Shown here piece after piece: positions 9,645 through 17,579 of a DNA stretch of 64,000 nt. Numbering within the stretch: the stretch's first letter is position 1; every line of letters begins with the position of its first letter. The notes beneath the pieces were generated by a model. It saw only the letters and a program-made list of their open reading frames with translations, was not told the origin of the DNA and searched no databases. Both the position numbers and the translations under genes were made by a program. Source of the DNA: Prevotella sp. P2-180 (lineage in GTDB: Bacteria; Bacteroidota; Bacteroidia; Bacteroidales; Bacteroidaceae); NCBI RefSeq assembly GCF_002251435.1, contig NZ_NPJI01000090.1, positions 1 to 64,000 of the forward strand, given 5' to 3'.

Positions 9645-10183
9645 GTCGAGTAGAGCGAGGGAGTTTCACCCTCACCCTCTCACAGAACCGTGCGTGAAAG
9701 TCTCCCCTCACACGGCTCTTCACACTCTATGCTTTGTGCATATGCTTCTTTCATCATATCCTCCTCTTTGTTTAAGAGTTGTATAATTCCAGTTGCTTGA
9801 GTGCGTCGCCCCCTTCGCTCCATGTCCATTACAGACACTTCAACATTACTGTCCTGCCACCTCTATGCCGCATGCCACAATGCCATAGACAGGTTATTGC
9901 ATTGCTTGTCGCCAGAACTGTCCGACACTGACTTTTGACATGACTTGAACCAAGATTAACGACACCTCATCGAATGGTTCACTTGCTTCAGCTCAGTAAT
10001 ACGTACCTCTCTGCAACGCTCACCACCGCAACGTTTACGACTGCAGCAGCTTGCAGAGGGTTTGATGCCTGTGCCTGCACACCGACACCGAGAGACCTTC
10101 TCTCATCTCATTGGCAGTTACGGCTACATCTTATATGGAAGGTAGCCAACCCTTTATATATAGATGTGCACCTCGTGGCACAC
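9641..10183 (-). mobile_element. ORF-less group II intron (complete ribozyme, right copy)
   Basis: On the minus strand the element starts with GTGTGCC at 10183-10177 and ends near CTCGACCTAT at 9650-9641. A 34-nt domain V lies at 9718-9685 (starts GAGCCGTGTG, ends GCACGGTTC, with pairing arms), followed by domain VI with the sequence GTGAAACTCCC at 9670-9660. The whole element is about 543 nt, far shorter than introns with a reverse-transcriptase ORF, and no such ORF is present. It therefore depends on a maturase in trans or is a relic. It lies antisense in the SIR2-like gene on one side and inside a GGGACAG repeat on the other. Confidence 0.75.
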
Positions 10184-10278
10184 GGACATGTCAGTGTCCC
10201 GCATCCTCAATATTTTTTTAAACATTTGAGATTATATTTTTGAATATTCCTGCGGGACAGTGGCCTGACCCCTGTACC
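10184..10278. repeat. MITE-like GGGACAG element, left end interrupted by intron
   Basis: This segment matches 14161-14255 with few differences, including the central sequence around ACATTTGAGATT. The right terminal inverted repeat (GGGACAGTGGCCTGACCCC variant) is present at 10253-10278. The left one begins only at GGACATGTCAGTGTCCCGC because the group II intron ends at 10183. No coding capacity is seen. Confidence 0.65.
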
Positions 10279-10440
10279 ACGAAAAATTAAAGATTAAAAA
10301 ATTAAAGATTTTAAAGATTAAAGGCTTCGGGTCGGGACAGTGACCTGTCCCCTGTACCTTCAACAGGCAATTCTGCACCAAAACAAGGGTCAGGGACCTG
10401 GCCCTCTGACCCGCTGACTCTCACAGGAACATCGTCATAT
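10279..10440. repeat. ATTAAAGA tract and solo GGGACAG terminal repeat
   Basis: Positions 10285-10325 are an A-rich tract of ATTAAAGATTAAA units, which also occurs at 11571-11640 and 14520-14584. It leads into GGCTTCGGG and then a solo copy of the GGGACAG/CTGTCCC inverted repeat at 10334-10358. A further degenerate GGGTCAGGGACC copy lies near 10389. I see no gene here. Confidence 0.6.
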
Positions 10441-10968
10441 ATACAGGAATATACAACGTATTACCCTCTTTCTTAAAATCCTTGGTATATACGATGTATT
10501 TCCTTTCCACTCTATTGGAATATTTCATGCAAAAACGGTCGATAGACACATGCGACTTGTAGTTGGAAGATTTCACTTCTATCGGTTTGAGCTTAGAGCC
10601 ATCCCTATATTCGGGTCATCGCAATGGTAAGCAACATTTACGGCAAAAGAATCATTCATCTCGGATATGGTATCAACTCTCGCCCGGGCTTTTCGCCTTT
10701 GAGCACACTACCGACTTGATATCGTGAACCGTTCTTGCTCAACTGCACCGGGATTGCATTAAACAATGCGCCCGCCTTGCCCGTAGTATCCAGCTTACGG
10801 AAATCATCACCATAAAGCGCAATGATATTTCTTTTTACCCTGTCAACTTCTGCCAAACTTCTTGTTTCAATATACTTCAACAAGAAGAGCCGTTTCTCCC
10901 TTCTGCTCGTTTATCCAATTGAGCATATCATCATATATTTTTCCTTTAAACGCCAAATGCTTCATCAT
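10441..10968 (-). pseudogene. Decayed DUF4143-type AAA ATPase
   Basis: The minus strand contains pieces of one family in order. The N-terminus reads MMKHLAFKGKIYDDMLNW then GETALLVE, after which the ATPase core with its Walker motif is missing. A middle piece follows (YIETRSLAEVDRVKRNIIAL, 10883 downwards), then a frameshift near 10690 (RARVDTISEMNDSFAVNVAY), another gap, and the C-terminus (PIEVKSSNYKSH ... VYMTMFL) ending at TGA 10443-10441. Intact relatives have about 400 residues. Two internal deletions plus the frameshift make it non-functional. Confidence 0.75.
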
Positions 10969-11045
10969 GTTGAATTTTAGAGGTTTACGGCTGTAAAGAT
11001 AATAATTTTGCCGTTGTCCACCAATTTTGAACCGGGTCAACCTGG

Positions 11046-11570
11046 TCAGGTACCTGTCCCCTGACCCGATGACCCGAGGAAGAAACGGGTGAACTCGCTC
11101 TCGAAATTTGGTGTTAATATATCTTTACCGAGGGCAGCGCGTATCTCGTCGATAGTCCAGAAACGACCACCGGCAAGTTCTTCTGTGGATGGGGAGATAA
11201 CACCGTCGTAGATAGTGGTGTTGACATACACGAGTTCGCGCTCCTTCTTGCTTTCAAACACATACTTGCCCAGGCTGCGGGGAGTGAAGTCGGTAATGCC
11301 GAGTTCCTCACGCACTTCGCGACGCAGAGCATCAGTGGGATTCTCGCCATAGTCGATATGTCCGCCCACGGCAGTGTCCCACTTGCCCGGTTGGATGTCC
11401 TTCCAGTCGGGACGCCGCTGCAAATACACTTGCCCTTGGGAGTTGAACACATGCAGATGAACCACGGGATGAAGCAGCTTGCTGCCACTATGACATTCGC
11501 CACGTGTGGCAGAACCAATCACCGTTCCCTCTTCATCAACTAAAGGAAATATCTCTTGTTTATTATCCAT
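11046..11570 (-). CDS. NUDIX hydrolase
   Basis: The 174-residue protein carries a clear Nudix box, GHIDYGENPTDALRREVREE followed by LGI, near residues 68-90, so it hydrolyses a nucleoside diphosphate linked to another group; the substrate is unknown. Overall it resembles the IPP-isomerase-like/YfcD type with a QGQVYLQRRPDWKDIQPGKW segment. The frame is open further upstream, but that part is translated ATTAAAGA repeat (a low-complexity FNFLIF run), so I place the start at MDNKQEIFPL (11570). It lies downstream of the GH3 gene on the same strand, separated by a hairpin repeat. Confidence 0.85.
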   Translation of the reverse strand: MDNKQEIFPLVDEEGTVIGSATRGECHSGSKLLHPVVHLHVFNSQGQVYLQRRPDWKDIQPGKWDTAVGGHIDYGENPTDALRREVREELGITDFTPRSLGKYVFESKKERELVYVNTTIYDGVISPSTEELAGGRFWTIDEIRAALGKDILTPNFESEFTRFFLGSSGQGTGT

Positions 11571-11640
11571 AATAATAAAGATTAAAAGATTAAAAATTAA
11601 AAAATTAAAGATTAAAAAATTAAAGATTTCAAAGATTAAA
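11571..11640. repeat. ATTAAAGA tract
   Basis: A-rich tract made of ATTAAAGATTAAA-type units directly before the NUDIX start codon on the coding strand. The same kind of tract occurs at 10285-10325 and 14520-14584 and always abuts GGCTTCGGG. Confidence 0.7.
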
Positions 11641-11712
11641 GGCTTCGGGCGGCGCAAAAGCCCATTGCTGTTGGGGCTTTACTTTATGTAAGACCGAAAT
11701 CATACAGGGCTG
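11641..11712. repeat. 72-bp hairpin repeat, copy 1 (likely terminator of GH3 gene)
   Basis: Positions 11641-11712 are identical to 14585-14656. The repeat holds a stem AAAGCCC (about 11657-11663) and GGGCTTT (about 11674-11680); on the minus strand the stem is followed by a short T run. It begins 31 bp past the GH3 stop codon, and the other copy lies 13 bp past the ccsA stop codon. That points to use as a dispersed transcription terminator. Confidence 0.65.
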
Positions 11713-11743
11713 GATGCGGGGTTAACAAACAACGCATAGTGTA

Positions 11744-14062
11744 TTATTGCAACGTGAATTTCAAACTCTGTACGTCTCGGCTATTGCCGCCTACCATCAC
11801 CTCGAAGTCGCCGGGCTCTGCCACAAACTGCAGGTCGCTGTTGGAGAACTTAAGCATGTCGGTGTCGATGTCGAAAGTAACGTCGCGGCTTTCGCCTGCC
11901 TTCAGGGAGATGCGCTCAAAGCCCTTCAACTCCTTGACAGGACGACTGATGGAAGCAGCCAAGTCGCGGATGTAAAGCTGAACCACCTCGTCGGCGTCAT
12001 ACTTACCGGTGTTCTTCACATTGACAGTGAGGCTGAGTTTGCCGCCAACATTCATCGTCGTGCCGCTCAGTCGCGGTTTGCCATATTCAAACGTGGTGTA
12101 ACTGAGTCCGAATCCGAAAGGATAGAGTGGGTCGTTGCGCACATCGATATAGTTGCTCTGAAATTTGCGATACTCTTTCGCACCCTCAGGCACCGGGCGA
12201 CCTGTGTTCAGATGATTATAATAAATAGGTATCTGTCCGAGAGCCTTTGGCATGGTCATGGTAAGATGACCCGAAGGCGACTTCTCGCCGAAGATAACAT
12301 CGCAGATGGCATCGCCCGTTTCCGAACCGCCAAACCATACATTTAGAATGGCAGGCACATTTTCTGCCTCCCACGACATCACGGTTGGGCGACCGGAGAA
12401 GTTGAGCAGCACCACAGGTTTACCCGTTGCCACAAGGTCCTTCAGGAGTTCCTTCTGTACGCAAGGCAAAGAAAGGTCGGCACGCGAAGAGCTCTCACCG
12501 CTCATCTCCGCCATCTCGCCCATGGCACAAACTATCACGTCAGCCTCCTCGGCAATGCGCAATGCCTCAGCCCTTGCCTTGGCGTCGTCCACACGGTCTA
12601 TCGGTCTGCCGAATGTTGCGCCCTCCTGTGTCTTCTCGTCGGCATAGATGTTGCAGCCTTGGGCAAACAGCACCTGGGCCTTGTCGCCCACAGCACGCTC
12701 CATAGCCTCCTTAAGCGTGGAATAACGTTCGGGGATGTCACCCGTTGACCAGCATCCCACCATATTTGAGCGGTTGTCGGCAAGGGGTCCGATAAGGGCA
12801 ATCTTTCCCTGCTTTTTCAGAGGAAGAACCGGCGCAGCCCATTGGCTTTCCCTTCGGCCGCCGAACGATGTTTCTTCACTCTTCATTCTACATTCTTCAT
12901 TTTTAAGAAGTACGAAAGTCTTGGCAGCCATTTCCCTTGCAGCCTTCCTGTGCTCATCGTTGTAGATGTCGGTCTCCAGACGTTTCGGTTCGCAAAAGCG
13001 ATAAGGATCCTCAAAAAGTCCGAGCTTATATTTGGCTTCAAGCACGCGTCGGCAAGCATTGTCAATGTCCGCCTGAGATATCCTGCCCGCCTTCAGCAGT
13101 CCCTCCAGTTGTGAGATAAAGGCATTTGAACACATATCCATATCTGTTCCTGCTTTCAACGCACGTTCGGAAGTGACCGACTGGTCGCCTATGCCATGAA
13201 CTACAGCCTCGTTGATGGAACCATAGTCGGTGACCACAAAACCATCATAATTCCATTCCTTGCGCAGCAGGTCGGTGAGCAACCACTTGTTGCAAGTGAC
13301 GGGAATGCCATCAACGACATTGAACGACGACATAAAAGAACCGGCACCAGCCTCGGCTGCAGCCTTGTAAGGAGCGAGATACTGGTTGTACATCCTCACG
13401 CGACTCATGTCCACCGTGTTGTAGTCGCGACCAGCTTCGGCAGCTCCATAGAGGGCGAAATGCTTCACGCATGCCATCACGTTCTCCTTGCCGTAGTTGC
13501 CTTGGAATCCCCTCACCATCGCCTCTCCGATGCAACAGCCCAGGTACGGGTCTTCTCCAGCTCCCTCCGCCACACGTCCCCAGCGAGGGTCGATGGCGAT
13601 GTCAACCATAGGGCTATACACCCAGTTGATACCCTGTGCAGTGGCTTCCTTGGCGGCAATGCGGGCTCCGTTTTCTATCGCCTTGATGTCCCAAGAACAA
13701 GCCTGTGCAAGAGGAATGGGAAATACCGTCTGATAGCCATGGATAACATCCTGCCCCACGAGCAATGGAATACCCAATCTACTCTTCTTTACGGCAATGC
13801 GCTGCAATTCCTTTACCTTGTCCTGTCCCTTTACATTGAGTATGGCTCCAAGCTTTCCCTCTTCGGTGAGCTGCGCCAACGGACTGTTTATTACAGCTCC
13901 TGTGGTAATGTCGTTACCCGGCAGGAGGTTGAGCTGACCGATTTTCTCCTCAAGAGTCATCTTCGCCATCAGTTCGTCGATAAACTCATTCATCGGTTTC
14001 TTTTGGGCAAACGCTGAAGTACCAGCCAATATTGCCACTACTAATAATAACGTTTTCTTCAT
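11744..14062 (-). CDS. bglX: Glycoside hydrolase family 3 beta-glucosidase, secreted
   Basis: The 772-residue protein has a signal peptide (MKKTLLLVVAILAGTSAFA, cleaved before QKK) and the GH3 order: TIM-barrel domain (about 20-370) with the catalytic nucleophile Asp in GFVVTDYGSINE, alpha/beta sandwich domain (about 390-610), and C-terminal fibronectin-III-like domain. KHF and GRVAEGAGEDPYL are typical BglX substrate-binding motifs. It should act in the periplasm on beta-linked glucosides or oligosaccharides. The start at 14062 is chosen because the longer frame crosses the promoter. An A/G-rich linker with NEECRMKSEET in the sandwich domain is an unusual insertion. Confidence 0.93.
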   Translation of the reverse strand: MKKTLLLVVAILAGTSAFAQKKPMNEFIDELMAKMTLEEKIGQLNLLPGNDITTGAVINSPLAQLTEEGKLGAILNVKGQDKVKELQRIAVKKSRLGIPLLVGQDVIHGYQTVFPIPLAQACSWDIKAIENGARIAAKEATAQGINWVYSPMVDIAIDPRWGRVAEGAGEDPYLGCCIGEAMVRGFQGNYGKENVMACVKHFALYGAAEAGRDYNTVDMSRVRMYNQYLAPYKAAAEAGAGSFMSSFNVVDGIPVTCNKWLLTDLLRKEWNYDGFVVTDYGSINEAVVHGIGDQSVTSERALKAGTDMDMCSNAFISQLEGLLKAGRISQADIDNACRRVLEAKYKLGLFEDPYRFCEPKRLETDIYNDEHRKAAREMAAKTFVLLKNEECRMKSEETSFGGRRESQWAAPVLPLKKQGKIALIGPLADNRSNMVGCWSTGDIPERYSTLKEAMERAVGDKAQVLFAQGCNIYADEKTQEGATFGRPIDRVDDAKARAEALRIAEEADVIVCAMGEMAEMSGESSSRADLSLPCVQKELLKDLVATGKPVVLLNFSGRPTVMSWEAENVPAILNVWFGGSETGDAICDVIFGEKSPSGHLTMTMPKALGQIPIYYNHLNTGRPVPEGAKEYRKFQSNYIDVRNDPLYPFGFGLSYTTFEYGKPRLSGTTMNVGGKLSLTVNVKNTGKYDADEVVQLYIRDLAASISRPVKELKGFERISLKAGESRDVTFDIDTDMLKFSNSDLQFVAEPGDFEVMVGGNSRDVQSLKFTLQ

Positions 14063-14082
14063 ACTTATAGTTTTACTGAGTG

Positions 14083-14114
14083 CAAAAGTACGGAAAATAA
14101 TCGTGAAAACCAAA
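14083..14114 (-). promoter_or_regulatory. Promoter of the GH3 gene
   Basis: On the minus strand TTTG at 14114-14111 is followed after 20 bp by TACTTTTG at 14090-14083, matching the Bacteroidetes -33/-7 consensus. It lies about 20 bp before the chosen GH3 start codon. Confidence 0.7.
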
Positions 14115-14153
14115 CCTTATGTCGTTTTTGTTACGAAATTATTTCATTTCGTC

Positions 14154-14255
14154 GGAACAGGGGACAGGTCAGTGTCCTGCATCCTCAATTTTTTTTAAAC
14201 ATTTGAGATTATATTTTTGACTATTCCTGCGGGACAGTGACCTGTCCCCTGTACC
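14154..14255. repeat. MITE-like GGGACAG element, intact copy
   Basis: The 102-bp segment is bounded by inverted repeats of about 27 bp: GGAACAGGGGACAGGTCAGT at the left and its near-complement (GACAGTGACCTGTCCCCTGT) at the right, with three mismatches. The centre is AT-rich with an ATTTGAGATT block. No coding capacity is present. A second copy is at 10184-10278 and a solo end at 10334-10358, so it is a dispersed non-autonomous element or RNA-folding repeat. Confidence 0.65.
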
Positions 14256-14584
14256 AATCGGATTCTTATACTTTCGAAAACTCCCCCGTCCCCTCTTACC
14301 CTGAAGAGGGGCTCCACCTCTCTCTCCTAAATCCTCTCCCTCCTCAGGAGGGAAAGGACTTAAAGCCTGGCCGGCTGGGCCTGTACTCGCAAACAAGCTC
14401 TCGCCCGCAAGGGGTTGCTCGTGAATTGCCTACGCAACAGAGTTGCGAGTGTTTGACGCAATATAATTGCGAGTGTTTATGCGCCGAGGGCGCGGCTGCG
14501 CGTTCTGGGGAGGAATATGAAAAAATTAAAAGATTAAAAAATTAAAGATTAAAAGATTAAAGATTTTAAAGATTAAAGATTAAA
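14256..14584. other. Repeat-rich intergenic region
   Basis: No gene is supported here. The stretch has short palindromes (CCCTCCTCAGGAGGG-like near 14337-14352), two copies of TTGCGAGTGTTT about 30 bp apart (near 14443 and 14469), a GC-rich block, and an ATTAAAGA tract at 14520-14584 leading into the 72-bp hairpin repeat. Confidence 0.5.
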
Positions 14585-14656
14585 GGCTTCGGGCGGCGCA
14601 AAAGCCCATTGCTGTTGGGGCTTTACTTTATGTAAGACCGAAATCATACAGGGCTG
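14585..14656. terminator. 72-bp hairpin repeat, copy 2 (likely terminator of ccsA operon)
   Basis: Identical over 72 bp to 11641-11712. The AAAGCCC/GGGCTTT stem lies 13 bp downstream of the ccsA stop codon, which fits a terminator for the minus-strand operon. The exact identity of the two copies suggests recent spread or gene conversion. Confidence 0.6.
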
Positions 14657-14669
14657 TCCCTCTGACCCG

Positions 14670-15893
14670 TTATGCGTAGGAATGTAAACCGCGGAGAAGC
14701 ATGTTAACACCGAAACAGGTCATGAGGAGAACAAGGAAGGACAGGGCTATGAAGAGATGATAGTGGCGGGCAGAGCGAAGCCAGGGAATACTACGCTCGT
14801 GAAGTGCCACGGCATAAACCATCATCGACACCAATGCCCACGACTCCTTGGGATCCCAACTCCAATACTCACCCCACGACAGATTTGCCCATATCGCTCC
14901 CACAAAGATGCCTATGGCAAGACATGCCACCGAGGGATAGAGCATAAGGCGCGAGAGAAGGAGATAACGGCCCGTTATGATGCCGGGAATGGAGACTATA
15001 AAGGCAAGGAGCAACAACAGATAAGCCACAGACACTATCGCCACATGCAAACTGAGGAAAGGCGAGTTGAGAATAGGTTGCATGTCGGCTATCCAAGGAT
15101 TGGTATCTGTCATCTGGGTGATGAAGAACCACAAGCCGAAAAGAATAATCAAAGAACTGAGCGATATGGCAATCACAAGTATCGCACGCTCAAACGAGGT
15201 GAAACCTCCCTCCCTGCGCTTGCGTCCCAGGATATGGCGGCAACCACGGAAAGCCTCCCACGAGATGCTTATAAACAGGAGAAAATAACCGATATATGTG
15301 ACGGTGATGCCCCATGGATCATGATTGACGATGAGCGTGGCTCCCATTCCGTCGTCATCGTATGACCACTGATAGAACCGCCAGTTGCGGCAAACCACAA
15401 TCTTGTTCATCGCCACTTCTTCCTGGAGGATGACATCATGCGAGGATATGTCGGCAATGGTGATTGTGGATTTATAGTCGGCAACATTACCGGTTTCGGA
15501 ATATAGTTCCACCGAGAAATCATCAAGACGCACGGCAAAAGGCAATGTCTGCCCTGCTACCTCAGCGCTGGAAGCAGAAGGCATGAAGCGACAGGCAAAA
15601 CTGCCCTTGCGCAGATGTATCGAGCCCTGCACTCCGAAAATATGAGTGAGGAATGCGCCGAGAAGAATGATTACAAACGAGACATGGAGAAGGAAAAAGG
15701 AGATTCGTCGCACACGACTGCGTACGACAAACAGTATTCCTAAAAAGACAAGAAAAAACCATAGAAAAACCATCCATGCGGCAGCATAACATTCTTCCCG
15801 CGCAAAATCTGTTCCAAAATATTCACCGACAATCGTGGCAGCTCCTAAGAGCACCACAATTGCGGTATAAAGTATGGCTAAAAAAAATTTCAT
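14670..15893 (-). CDS. ccsA: Cytochrome c assembly protein, ResB-like and CcsA-like
   Basis: This 407-residue membrane protein starts with helices and a short loop like ResB/Ccs1 (FLTHIFGVQGSIHLRKGS) and ends with a CcsA-type helical domain carrying WGEYWSWDPKESWAL, the tryptophan-rich haem-handling motif. It should move haem across the inner membrane and help attach it to CxxCH motifs. It is much shorter than typical fused CcsBA proteins, so it is a minimal version. It follows the di-haem oxidoreductase by 13 bp, and that enzyme is its obvious client. Confidence 0.88.
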   Translation of the reverse strand: MKFFLAILYTAIVVLLGAATIVGEYFGTDFAREECYAAAWMVFLWFFLVFLGILFVVRSRVRRISFFLLHVSFVIILLGAFLTHIFGVQGSIHLRKGSFACRFMPSASSAEVAGQTLPFAVRLDDFSVELYSETGNVADYKSTITIADISSHDVILQEEVAMNKIVVCRNWRFYQWSYDDDGMGATLIVNHDPWGITVTYIGYFLLFISISWEAFRGCRHILGRKRREGGFTSFERAILVIAISLSSLIILFGLWFFITQMTDTNPWIADMQPILNSPFLSLHVAIVSVAYLLLLLAFIVSIPGIITGRYLLLSRLMLYPSVACLAIGIFVGAIWANLSWGEYWSWDPKESWALVSMMVYAVALHERSIPWLRSARHYHLFIALSFLVLLMTCFGVNMLLRGLHSYA

Positions 15894-15906
15894 TTATTCA
15901 TTAAAA

Positions 15907-17574
15907 TCATATCGACCTAAGGAACTTCACCACAGCATCACGGTCGGACTTGCTAAGATGATAGAACTTCACTGTTGACTCATATGCCTGACTGTCTTTG
16001 CTGTATCCATGCCACATGATGGCCTCTATCTCGTTGCGCGCACGGCAGTCGTGAAGTCGGTCTTCCGCTCCGGTGTTCACAAGCGAGAGTCCCCGTCCCC
16101 ACAATGGAGTGGTGCGGCACCACGAACCATGTATGTCATTCTTCATGGCAAGCTTATGCTGTATCATGTCGGAATATGGATATATGGTCTGTTTGGGATA
16201 TTTGGGCAATGGGCGACTTCCGACGATGGCGGGAGCCCAGTAATTGTCCTCGCCGGTTGTCCACGAAGGGCGATGGCAGGTGGCACATCCTATCTCCTTG
16301 AACACCTTCTTGCCCTGTTGTACCACTGGGTCTTGGAGGTTGCGGGCACGGGGAATAGACAGTCCGCGATGCCATACAAGGAAGGCATAGTAGTTGTAGT
16401 CGCTCATCTCGGCCTCGAAGCGATACCACGGATTGTCAAACTGGTTGGTGGCAGGACTGAGCAAGTTGCGCACTGCATCGGCAATGCCATCATCCGTGCC
16501 GTCAGCAAAATAAGGCGACAGAGGGTCGTTCTTGATAGCCTCAATCACCGAAGGAGTCTCGGCCATCTTGTCGGCCCATGCCGTGGTGGTATAGAGTTTC
16601 GGCCGGTCGCTGCGTGTCACGTTGGTGATGTTCCAGATGGCATTAGCTCCGGCACCATCCTGCAGAGAGGCACGGGTGAGGGCATAGGTGAAACGCTTCA
16701 CAGCCTTTTGTCCGTCGGCGAGGGTGTACCATGCCGTAGAGGCGAAGTCATTGGCATCCTTGTCCCACATCGAGGGATTGAGTTCCACATATTTCGCCTC
16801 CTGGCGATACTGCTCCCTCAGGTCGTCCTCGGTGATGGCGTCGAGAAGACCTGTCCCCATAATACCAATGGTCGATTCCAGTCGCACGGCAATATTCTCC
16901 GGTTGCGGTTTGGTATTGAATGCCGTGGTGGGGATATACACCTCAGGATAGATGAGCGAGTATTTCTCACCGTCCTCAAATTCCATTGGCAAACCGCTCT
17001 CCATTGCAGTCACCTCATGCCACGAGATTCTTATCTGGTCTTCGTCAAGTGGCGGCAGGAAGGGATAGGATGCCTGTGTCTGCGGCATACCAGTCACCTC
17101 GGATATATACGGACCATCGTTGCTGTTCTGTCCATCCACCGGATGATAGATGGCAAGCAGATAGCCATTGCCAAACTGCGACTTATAGCTCGTCTGTCGC
17201 TTACCGTGTCCATAGCCAGGATGGCAGTCGATGCAAGAACGACGGAGCGATGCTGGACCGAGTCCGTTGAACGGAGCTGTAGCTGAGTTGAAGTTGCGCT
17301 CGAAGAATGTTTCGCCGAGGTTGAACTCCGCGTCAAGTCCCTGTTGGGTAACGGCGGGAGCCTCATCCTCATAACATCCGGCTGTCACATTATCCGTAGT
17401 GCCGAGCAAACCACCGGGATACCATTCATCAGCAGAGAAATTACCCACTGCCTTACCAATATAGTCGGCCTCGAAAGCGGAACCCTGTCCGCTTTCTTCT
17501 TCTGCCACATCGTTGCTGTCGCTACACGATGCTACAGTCAGCCCAATCATTGCTATAAAAAATAATCTTTTCAT
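15907..17574 (-). CDS. Di-haem oxidoreductase lipoprotein (DUF1111, IrpB-like)
   Basis: The protein has about 555 residues and a lipoprotein signal (MKRLFFIAMIGLTVASC). Two haem c sites are visible: CIDCH in the N-terminal half and CATCH in the C-terminal half, as in di-haem thiol oxidoreductase/cytochrome c peroxidase-like proteins. In iron-uptake loci such proteins (IrpB type) are paired with imelysins (IrpA type), exactly as here. An alternative start at 17580 gives MIMKRL and overlaps the imelysin stop (TAATG). The enzyme sits in the periplasm or on the outer membrane; its substrate is unknown, with metal redox being the best guess. Confidence 0.87.
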   Translation of the reverse strand: MKRLFFIAMIGLTVASCSDSNDVAEEESGQGSAFEADYIGKAVGNFSADEWYPGGLLGTTDNVTAGCYEDEAPAVTQQGLDAEFNLGETFFERNFNSATAPFNGLGPASLRRSCIDCHPGYGHGKRQTSYKSQFGNGYLLAIYHPVDGQNSNDGPYISEVTGMPQTQASYPFLPPLDEDQIRISWHEVTAMESGLPMEFEDGEKYSLIYPEVYIPTTAFNTKPQPENIAVRLESTIGIMGTGLLDAITEDDLREQYRQEAKYVELNPSMWDKDANDFASTAWYTLADGQKAVKRFTYALTRASLQDGAGANAIWNITNVTRSDRPKLYTTTAWADKMAETPSVIEAIKNDPLSPYFADGTDDGIADAVRNLLSPATNQFDNPWYRFEAEMSDYNYYAFLVWHRGLSIPRARNLQDPVVQQGKKVFKEIGCATCHRPSWTTGEDNYWAPAIVGSRPLPKYPKQTIYPYSDMIQHKLAMKNDIHGSWCRTTPLWGRGLSLVNTGAEDRLHDCRARNEIEAIMWHGYSKDSQAYESTVKFYHLSKSDRDAVVKFLRSI

Positions 17575-17579
17575 AATCA

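Noticed and set aside
9974..10243. Plus-strand ORF of 89 codons
   Set aside because: It runs through the group II intron and the GGGACAG repeat; it is a chance frame in ribozyme sequence.
11747..12346. Plus-strand ORFs opposite the GH3 gene
   Set aside because: They are shadows of a well-supported GH3 enzyme.
16009..17286. Long plus-strand ORF of 425 codons
   Set aside because: It is antisense to the di-haem oxidoreductase, whose CxxCH motifs and signal peptide show it is real; the plus frame is a GC-driven shadow.
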